From positions 1 to 8,537 of the forward strand of contig JAJYPO010000095.1 of NCBI GenBank assembly GCA_021795275.1: a stretch of 8,537 nucleotides of DNA, read 5' to 3'. The number at the start of each line of letters is the position of its first letter. Position 1 is the stretch's first letter. The notes beneath the pieces were generated by a model, which was given only the letters and a program-made list of their open reading frames with translations, made no database searches and was not told the origin of the DNA. Below, one piece after another: positions 1-6,213 of the stretch. Origin of the DNA: Nitrospirota bacterium. Lineage in GTDB: Bacteria; Nitrospirota_A; Leptospirillia; Leptospirillales; Leptospirillaceae. Both the position numbers and the translations under genes were made by a program.

Positions 1-1655
1 TTCCGATCTTGGGTGGGAGACAGAAGCTTGAGCCAAAAAAATCCGAACGGGCTCACGGTGAAGTGGAAACGGGAACTCCGGATCGGAGGAAAGGGGTTCT
101 TGTCGAAAAGCTCCACGGGGACATGGTTTTTAAAACGTTTCAAGTCGACTGTGACCGACTCGGTCCGGTCGGAGAGGTTGTTGATCACCAGGACCACATC
201 CTCCCCCATCTCCCGGAGATAGGCCAGGATGCTCCGGTTTTTCGTGGGAAGGAGAGTCATGCGCCCCCGCCCGAAGAGACGGGCCTCCTGGCGGACGGCC
301 AGCATCTGCCGGAGGGTGTTGAGGGGGCTGGTGGGATAGCGCGCCTGGTTCTCCACGTTGACGACCTGGAAGCCGTAAATGGGGTTCTGGATGAGCGGGG
401 CGTAGAGGTCAGAGGGGTTGGCCCGGGAAAATCCCCCGTTTCGGTCGGAAGACCACTGCATCGGAGTCCGGACGCCGTTCCGGTCTCCCAGATGGATGTT
501 GTCCCCCATCCCGATTTCGTCCCCGTAATAGAGGATGGGTGTTCCGGGAAGGGTCAGGAGAAGACTGTGCATCAGGTCGATCTTCCGGCGGTCGTTCTGC
601 ATGAGGGGGGCAAGCCGCCTTCGGATTCCGATGTTCAGACGCATCCGGGGATCCTGGGCATAGGTGGACCACAGGTAGTCCCGTTCCTGGTCGGAGACCA
701 TCTCGAGCGTCAGCTCGTCGTGGTTTCTCAGGAAGATCGCCCACTGACACCCCTCCGGAATGTCCGGAGTCTGTTCGAGAATGTCGATGATGGGCGTCCG
801 GTCGCCCCGGGCGATGGCGATGAAGAGCCGGGGCATGAGGGGGAAGTGGTAAGCCATGTGGAACTCGTCGCCCTTTCCGAAGTAGGGAAGCACATCCTGG
901 GGCCACTGGTTGGCCTCGGCCAAGAGCATGCGCCCGGGAAACTCCCGGTCGACCTCGCTCCGGAGACGCTTCATGAAGGCATGGGTCTCCGGGAGATTTT
1001 CGCAGTTCGTCTCTTCCCGCTCGAAGAGATAGGGGACGGCGTCACACCGGAGGCCGTCCACGCCTAAGGAAAACCAGAACTTGACCACATTGAGGAGCTC
1101 CTCCTGGACCTTCGGGTTGTCGAAGTTCAGGTCGGGCTGGTGGTGGAAAAAGCGGTGCCAGTAATACTGGCGGGTGCGGGGTTCCCAGGTCCAGTTCGAT
1201 TTCTCCGTGTCGCTGAAGATGATCCGGGTCCCCTTGTAGCGGTCGGGGGAGTCGTTCCAGACATAGTAGTCCCGGAAGGGAGAGGAGCGGGAGGCCGAGG
1301 CGGAGACGAACCAGGGATGGGTATTGGAGGTGTGGTTCAGCACCAGTTCGGTGATGATGCGGATTCCCCGGTCGTGGGCCAGAGAGAGGAACTGCTGGAA
1401 TTCCTCCATCGTCCCGTAGGGGGGATAGAGGTTGTAGTAGTCCCGGATGTCGTAGCCGTCGTCTTTAAGGGGCGAGTCGGTGAAGGGAAGGAGCCACAGG
1501 GCCGTTACGCCCAGCCCCTTCAGATAATCGAGCCTTCCGGAAAGGCCCACGAAGTCCCCGATCCCGTCGCAGTCGGAGTCGAAAAAGGACTTGACGGGAA
1601 TTTCATAGATGATGACGTCCTTGTACCAGTCGGTGGCCCCGCCGAGTTCCGTCAT
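1..1655 (-). CDS. treS: Trehalose synthase (maltose alpha-D-glucosyltransferase), 3' end beyond window
   Basis: Interconverts maltose and trehalose by intramolecular transglucosylation in the cytoplasm (EC 5.4.99.16, GH13). The frame is open from ATG at 1655 to the left edge, giving 551 residues. The N-terminus (DWYKDVIIYEIPVKSFFDSD) and the block LFEREETNCENLPETHAF (about 210-227) are strongly TreS-like by recall of mycobacterial TreS. All GH13 catalytic parts are present: region I LVLNHTS (His108), nucleophile Asp205 in GLRCDAVPYL, acid/base Glu247 in LLAEANQWP, and stabiliser Asp313 in FLRNHDELTLE. The later LYYGDEIGMGD and VRTPMQWSSDRN motifs (375-405) and a beta-sandwich ending in SPFGFFWLKLL follow. 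The start is set by an excellent Shine-Dalgarno and a 4-base ATGA overlap with the upstream gene. Stand-alone TreS ends near this length, but some homologues continue into a maltokinase domain. Which applies here cannot be seen. Confidence 0.95.
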   Translation of the reverse strand, partial: MTELGGATDWYKDVIIYEIPVKSFFDSDCDGIGDFVGLSGRLDYLKGLGVTALWLLPFTDSPLKDDGYDIRDYYNLYPPYGTMEEFQQFLSLAHDRGIRIITELVLNHTSNTHPWFVSASASRSSPFRDYYVWNDSPDRYKGTRIIFSDTEKSNWTWEPRTRQYYWHRFFHHQPDLNFDNPKVQEELLNVVKFWFSLGVDGLRCDAVPYLFEREETNCENLPETHAFMKRLRSEVDREFPGRMLLAEANQWPQDVLPYFGKGDEFHMAYHFPLMPRLFIAIARGDRTPIIDILEQTPDIPEGCQWAIFLRNHDELTLEMVSDQERDYLWSTYAQDPRMRLNIGIRRRLAPLMQNDRRKIDLMHSLLLTLPGTPILYYGDEIGMGDNIHLGDRNGVRTPMQWSSDRNGGFSRANPSDLYAPLIQNPIYGFQVVNVENQARYPTSPLNTLRQMLAVRQEARLFGRGRMTLLPTKNRSILAYLREMGEDVVLVINNLSDRTESVTVDLKRFKNHVPVELFDKNPFPPIRSSRFHFTVSPFGFFWLKLLSPTQDR

Positions 1656-3319
1656 GGGGTCACCTCCGCCTTTTTCTTCCGGGCCCGGGTGGTTCCGGGA
1701 AGAAGCTCGAACCAGATGAAGGAGTAGGGGGTCATGGTGATGAGATAGGGATGGCGGGGGATGCGGGGGAACATGGCTCCTCCGAAGAGTTCCCGGGGAA
1801 CGAGGGAGGCGAATTTTCCGAGTTTGAGCTCACCGCAGACGGAGGTCTTGGAGAGGTTGTGGACCAGGAGACAGGTCTCGTCTCCCGACTGCCGGTAGAA
1901 GGCGAAGAGGGCGGGGTGGGTGGTTTCGACCAGACCGAACTGCCCCTGGCTCCAGAGGGCCGGCTGACGGTTTCTGACCTCGATCATCCGGCGGACGTTC
2001 CAGAGATGGGAATCGACGAAGCGTTCCTGGCTCTCGACGTTGACCATGGTGTAGCTGTAGAGGGGATCGTCGATGACGGGGTTGTAGAGCTCCTCGGGAT
2101 CGGCGGACGAAAATCCGGCGTTCCGGTCGGAGGACCACTGCATGGGAGTCCGGACGGGGTTGCGCCCCGAAAGATGGGGATGGTCCCCCATCCCGATTTC
2201 ATCGCCGTAATAGAGAACGGGAATGCCCGGAAAGGTGAAGAAGAGACTGGCCGCAAGCTGGATGCGTCTTCGGCCGTTCTCCATGATCCGGGCGACGCGG
2301 GCCAGGACCGGCCGGTCCTTTGAGCCTTCCGCCTCCAGGGGAAAGACCGTATCCCCTCCGTCCTCCTCGAGGAACTTCTCGAAGGTCTCCTCGGAGCGCT
2401 CTCTGAGGTCGAGGGTCCAGCGGACCGGGAGGTCCTTCCGGCTGTGGGCCTCCCGTTCCCCCGAGGCGATGGCCTGATCGAGAGGTTCCTTGTTTTCGTC
2501 CCTGACCGACCGGATCACCGAAGGGAAGAATCCGTTGAAGTGGTAAAAGAGACGGGAATCCTGGCCGAAGGCTCCCTTGGGAGGCTGGCCTGTTTCGAAA
2601 AGGAAGACCCGGTCCGGGTAGGAGTTTTTGAGAGGGAGGAGGATGCCCTGGATCTGGCGGAAGGGATCGGTGACCAGTTCGATCCCGTTCTTTCCCAGAC
2701 GGTGGAGGCGGCCCGATCCCGCCAGACGGAAGCCGTCGATCCCCAGCGTGAACCAGTGTTCGAAGACGCGCCGGATCTCCTCCAGGATTTCGGGATCTCC
2801 GTAGTTGATCGCCGGTTCGTCCTTGTGGTCCTGGTACCAGTAGTACTGCCCGGTTTCCTCATCCTTGGCCCAGTTCGAGATCTCCGGTGTCTCCTGGTCG
2901 GGGGAGGTGGGGAGCTTCAGACGGTCCGACCAGAAAAAGCTTTTCCGGAGATAGCGGGAACTCCGGTTCCGGGACTCAAGAAACCAGGTGTTGCAGTTGC
3001 TGGTGGCATTGATCGGAAGGGAGGCCAGGACCCGGAGACCTTTGCCGTGGGCCGCCTCGATGATCACCAGGAGCTCCGAGAGGGATCCCAGGGAGGGGTC
3101 GGGGCGCATCCAGTCGGTCAGGGGGTGGCGGGTCTTTCCGGGAAAGGACTGGAAGGGGCAGTTGAGGAGGAGGGCCTTCACGCCCAGGCGGGCGAGGTAG
3201 TCCATCCGTTCGAGAATCCCCCGGAAATCTCCCACCCCATCCCCGGATTTGTCGTAGAAGCTCCGGATATAGATCTCATAGAGGATTCCGCGGAAGATCC
3301 AGGGTCTGGTATCGTCCAT
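1652..3319 (-). CDS. TreS-like GH13 protein with disrupted active site (probable pseudoenzyme)
   Basis: An uninterrupted 555-residue protein, collinear with the neighbouring 551-residue TreS. The C-terminal half is clearly TreS: LYYGDEIGMGD (369-379), VRTPMQWSSDRNAGFS (389-404), VNVESQERF, and a closing beta-sandwich. The N-terminus GILYEIYIRSFYDKSGDGVG is also GH13. The active site is not intact. The nucleophile position is Ala200 (GFRLAGSGR, where TreS has GLRCDAVPY). Region I His is Ala105 (INATS versus LNHTS). The region IV NHD reads TLD (302-304), so only Asp304 remains. The early GYD motif reads RHP (64-66). The acid/base Glu242 (FLFETGQ) persists. The nucleophile-to-Glu distance is 42 residues in both proteins, so this is substitution and not a frameshift. 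The C-terminus is basic (RARKKK). The ATG overlaps the treY stop by one base (TGATG), with AAGGAG at 3333-3328. Hydrolase or isomerase activity is unlikely; a role as TreS partner, regulator or sugar binder is inference. Confidence 0.9.
   Translation of the reverse strand: MDDTRPWIFRGILYEIYIRSFYDKSGDGVGDFRGILERMDYLARLGVKALLLNCPFQSFPGKTRHPLTDWMRPDPSLGSLSELLVIIEAAHGKGLRVLASLPINATSNCNTWFLESRNRSSRYLRKSFFWSDRLKLPTSPDQETPEISNWAKDEETGQYYWYQDHKDEPAINYGDPEILEEIRRVFEHWFTLGIDGFRLAGSGRLHRLGKNGIELVTDPFRQIQGILLPLKNSYPDRVFLFETGQPPKGAFGQDSRLFYHFNGFFPSVIRSVRDENKEPLDQAIASGEREAHSRKDLPVRWTLDLRERSEETFEKFLEEDGGDTVFPLEAEGSKDRPVLARVARIMENGRRRIQLAASLFFTFPGIPVLYYGDEIGMGDHPHLSGRNPVRTPMQWSSDRNAGFSSADPEELYNPVIDDPLYSYTMVNVESQERFVDSHLWNVRRMIEVRNRQPALWSQGQFGLVETTHPALFAFYRQSGDETCLLVHNLSKTSVCGELKLGKFASLVPRELFGGAMFPRIPRHPYLITMTPYSFIWFELLPGTTRARKKKAEVTP
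1660..1667 (-). promoter_or_regulatory. Very strong ribosome binding site of treS, inside the upstream gene
   Basis: Minus-strand GGAGGTGA (1667-1660) is a perfect eight-base complement to the conserved 3' end of bacterial 16S rRNA (UCACCUCC). It sits four bases before the treS ATG and is encoded by the last codons of the TreS-like gene. It is the best such match of the operon and decides the treS start. Confidence 0.75.
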
Positions 3320-6213
3320 CAGGGGCGCTCCTTGGGCAAAACCGGGTCCGGACCCCGGTAAAGGACGGTGAAGGGGAGTCTTCCCATGGCCCGGGCAAGG
3401 AGAAGGGCGGGACCACGGTCGGAGATCGACGGATGAAGGGTCTCTCCCGAAAAGAGATGAACCCAGGGGACGGACCCTCCCTCCGGCAGGGGGATCTCCC
3501 CGGAGGGATCCTCCCGGCCGGTGATCCCGGATCCCTCCTCCAGCCGGTTTCTGCCGGACAGGGCCACAACCACCAGAAGGTCACGGTCCGGAAGACTCCG
3601 GACAAACCCCAGCATACCATGATCCTGCTCCCATCCGGGGGAGAGAGGACGGTATTCTCCTGAGAGGAAGAGGTCCGGATGATTTTTGCGGACGGAGAGA
3701 AGGATCCAGGTGAGAAAAAGTTTGATCCGGCCATCGGTCCAGTGCAAGAGGAAGTCACGGAAGGCCCCGGCCGGCCTCCTCAACCATTGTTCTATGACGG
3801 ATTCCAGAAGACGGGCGCGAAGGGAATAGTCCACGGGCCGTCTGTTGTCCGGGTCGACCAGGGAGAGATCCCAGAGTTCCTCTCCCCGGTAGAGGTCGAA
3901 GATCCCTGGAGAGGTGGCCTTCAGGACGAGCGCGGACAGGGAGATCCGGGCTCCTTCCCGGGCGATTTTCTGCTGGAATGAGAGAAAGTCTTCCAGGAAG
4001 GGGCTCTTCCGGTCGGTCCGGAGGATCTCCCGGGCAAAATGGCAGACCGCCTCCTCGTAGGCGGGATCGGGGGTGATCCAGTTGGTGTTCTGCTTGGATT
4101 CCCGGAGTGCCTTGACAAGATAGGCGTCGATGCGGCGATCGAAGCTCTCGTCCCGGGGTTCCAGGGGCCACGCGCCGATCAGGGTCTGGTAGAGGAAATG
4201 TTCAAGCGAAGGATCGGGGAGCTCCGGACCCCCCCTGTGGGGATGGCGGAGCCTCCGGTTCAAGAGCCGCCATCGTTCGACCCGGGCGATCCATTCTTCG
4301 CCATGAAGGGAGAGGGCGGCGATCCGGGCCCTCGTGTCGGCGCTCCGTTTCGTATCGTGGGTCGAGGTTGCGGAGAGGGAAAGGGGGTTGTCTTCGAGGC
4401 GTTTCCGGTTGAACCGGTGGAAGTCCTCCGGAGCTGTCGGGGGAAGGCCGGGATCGTTTCCCACCTCGTTGGCGGAGAGAAGGGGGGCGTAGAGGTAGAG
4501 GGCCGTATCCTCGACGCCCTTGGCCATGACGGCTCCGGAAAACTGCTGCCATTTGAGGACAAAGTTTGTCCAGCGTTGCTTCTTTTCGGGGCTGGCGCCT
4601 GCAGGAAGCCCCTGGGTCAGAACCCGTTCAAAGAAGCGGAAGAGTCCCTGCCTCCGGATGGGATGGTGGTGCCTGGCCCGATCGAGCGCCTTCGCGAGAC
4701 GCATTTTCGCCTCATCCGGAACGCTGTCTTCCCGGATATAGGTCCGGTAGACGTCCAGGCAGGCCGTGACCTCGACCAGACCGGTCTGGAGCTCGCGGAA
4801 TCCCGTTTCCCTGACATCGCGCTCCTCCATGGCGATCCATTCGAGAAGGAGTGTCAGCCGCCTGAGCTCTCCTCCCATCAGCGTCTCGGCCACGGCCTTT
4901 TTTTGCTGGTAGGAAATGTCCTCAAAGCTCAGGTCCGGCGAGAGACGCGTTTCGTACCATTCCTTCAGGAGTCGGGCTCCCCCCGGGTCGGTGAAGAGAT
5001 CCAGGACCCGGGCTGCGAATTCGTACCCGGTCGTTCCCATGACCGGCCAGTCAGGCAGGACTTCGTCCCTGCCCAGGATCTTCTCGATCCAGATCAACGG
5101 GGGGTGGTCCGGACGTTCCTCGTGGAGAAGCCGGGAGAGCCGGTGAAGGTAGTCGGCGGGATCCCGGAGGCCGTCGACATGGTCCACCCGGACTCCGTCG
5201 ATCCAGCCTTTCCCGGCCCACTCCCGGACAAGGCGGTGGAAGGCCTCGAAGACCCGGTCATCTTCCATCCGGACCCCCGCCAGGTCCGCCACGTCGAAAA
5301 AACGCCGGTAGTTCAGGGTTCTCGTGACCGTTTTCCAGTGGGAGAGCCAGTAGACCTGGGAGGAAAGCAGGCCGTCCATCCGGTCGAAGGAGGAGGGAAT
5401 GCCCCGGATTCCCCGGTATTCGCCCAGAACCTTTTCCAGGGCCTCCCGGAAAGAGGGACTGTCCCGATGGAGCGATTTGAGCAGACGCTGGATGGTCCTC
5501 CGGGCCCGGGACCTCTGGCGGCGGGCCAGGGGATCGGCCCGCCGCTCGGGCAGGGACTCTGTCCGTGCGAGCAACAGGTCGAGGGTTTGTCGTGCCTCTT
5601 CGTCTTCTTTCTGGGCCTGGGAACGGAGAAGATCCCGGATCTTTCCCAAAACGGGGGGCAGGGTGGCCGGATCGACAGGGAAGAGGGTCTCGTAGTAGCG
5701 GACGGCGAAGCCGTTTTTGGTAAAGACCAGTTCGAGTTCCTGGTTCTCCAGCACTTTCCGGTAGGAGTCTCCCAGGACGGGAAGGCTGATACGGTGGGCC
5801 AGCGCCTCCTGGGGAGGATTCCAGTCCACGTCAAAGAACATGGAGAAGGCGGAGGCTTCTCCGTTCTCGAGAAGATCACGCCACCAGGGATTTTCGAAGT
5901 GCGCCGCCATGTGGTTGGGGACGATGTCCAGGATCATCCCCATCCCCCGGGCCGAAAGCCCCCGGGAGAGGCGCTCCATGTCCTGGGGGGTCCCGATTTC
6001 AGGATTTTGGCGGGTGGGATCGATCAGGTCGTATCCGTGAGTACTTCCGGAGCGGGCGGCAAAGAGGGGAGAGGCATAGAGGGTGGTGATGCCAAGCCTC
6101 TGGAAATAGGGAAGAAGACGCGTGGCCGCCGTGAGCCTGAAGCCCCGGTGAAAGCCCAGCCGGTAGGTCGTGACGGGGAGCCGGCCGGTCCCTCCGCTTG
6201 TGTAGGGCTTCAT
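3319..6213 (-). CDS. treY: Malto-oligosyltrehalose synthase
   Basis: Rearranges the reducing-end alpha-1,4 bond of maltodextrins to alpha-1,1, giving maltooligosyltrehalose (EC 5.4.99.15, GH13); cytoplasmic. The protein has 964 residues. Diagnostic motifs in order: TTYRLGFHRGF (15-25), GSTHGYDLIDP (56-66), MILDIVPNHM (93-102), the charged helical insert (about 190-265), LNYRRFFDVADLAGVRME (300-317), nucleophile Asp344 in IDGVRVDHVDGL, acid/base Glu377 in LIWIEKILG, MGTTGYEF, FVLKWQQFSGAVMAKGVEDTA-type block (551-571), and stabiliser Asp620 in STHDTKRSADTRAR. An ATG at 6351 is in frame, but its 46 extra residues lie inside treZ and look like nothing in the family. The start at 6213 has GGGAG at 6224-6220 and gives the ATGA overlap with treZ. 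Its product is the substrate of the upstream TreZ. At 964 residues it is on the long side for TreY. Confidence 0.97.
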   Translation of the reverse strand: MKPYTSGGTGRLPVTTYRLGFHRGFRLTAATRLLPYFQRLGITTLYASPLFAARSGSTHGYDLIDPTRQNPEIGTPQDMERLSRGLSARGMGMILDIVPNHMAAHFENPWWRDLLENGEASAFSMFFDVDWNPPQEALAHRISLPVLGDSYRKVLENQELELVFTKNGFAVRYYETLFPVDPATLPPVLGKIRDLLRSQAQKEDEEARQTLDLLLARTESLPERRADPLARRQRSRARRTIQRLLKSLHRDSPSFREALEKVLGEYRGIRGIPSSFDRMDGLLSSQVYWLSHWKTVTRTLNYRRFFDVADLAGVRMEDDRVFEAFHRLVREWAGKGWIDGVRVDHVDGLRDPADYLHRLSRLLHEERPDHPPLIWIEKILGRDEVLPDWPVMGTTGYEFAARVLDLFTDPGGARLLKEWYETRLSPDLSFEDISYQQKKAVAETLMGGELRRLTLLLEWIAMEERDVRETGFRELQTGLVEVTACLDVYRTYIREDSVPDEAKMRLAKALDRARHHHPIRRQGLFRFFERVLTQGLPAGASPEKKQRWTNFVLKWQQFSGAVMAKGVEDTALYLYAPLLSANEVGNDPGLPPTAPEDFHRFNRKRLEDNPLSLSATSTHDTKRSADTRARIAALSLHGEEWIARVERWRLLNRRLRHPHRGGPELPDPSLEHFLYQTLIGAWPLEPRDESFDRRIDAYLVKALRESKQNTNWITPDPAYEEAVCHFAREILRTDRKSPFLEDFLSFQQKIAREGARISLSALVLKATSPGIFDLYRGEELWDLSLVDPDNRRPVDYSLRARLLESVIEQWLRRPAGAFRDFLLHWTDGRIKLFLTWILLSVRKNHPDLFLSGEYRPLSPGWEQDHGMLGFVRSLPDRDLLVVVALSGRNRLEEGSGITGREDPSGEIPLPEGGSVPWVHLFSGETLHPSISDRGPALLLARAMGRLPFTVLYRGPDPVLPKERP
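3328..3333 (-). promoter_or_regulatory. Ribosome binding site of the TreS-like gene
   Basis: Minus-strand AAGGAG (3333-3328) lies within the last treY codons, eight bases before the ATG at 3319. With the TGATG overlap it supports re-initiation by ribosomes finishing treY. Confidence 0.65.

Noticed and set aside
1652..3319. The TreS-like gene as a decaying pseudogene or frameshift product
   Set aside because: The frame is intact for 555 codons, spacing between active-site positions matches TreS with no insertion or deletion in the nucleophile to Glu interval, and start, ribosome binding site and overlaps are preserved. Specific substitutions fit a maintained pseudoenzyme better, though very recent loss cannot be excluded.
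9..3361. Several plus-strand open frames of 190-352 codons opposite treS and the TreS-like gene (9-1067, 1140-1727, 1751-2323, 2444-3361)
   Set aside because: Same compositional artefact; no family motifs and no convincing ribosome binding sites, whereas the minus strand encodes clear GH13 proteins over the whole stretch.
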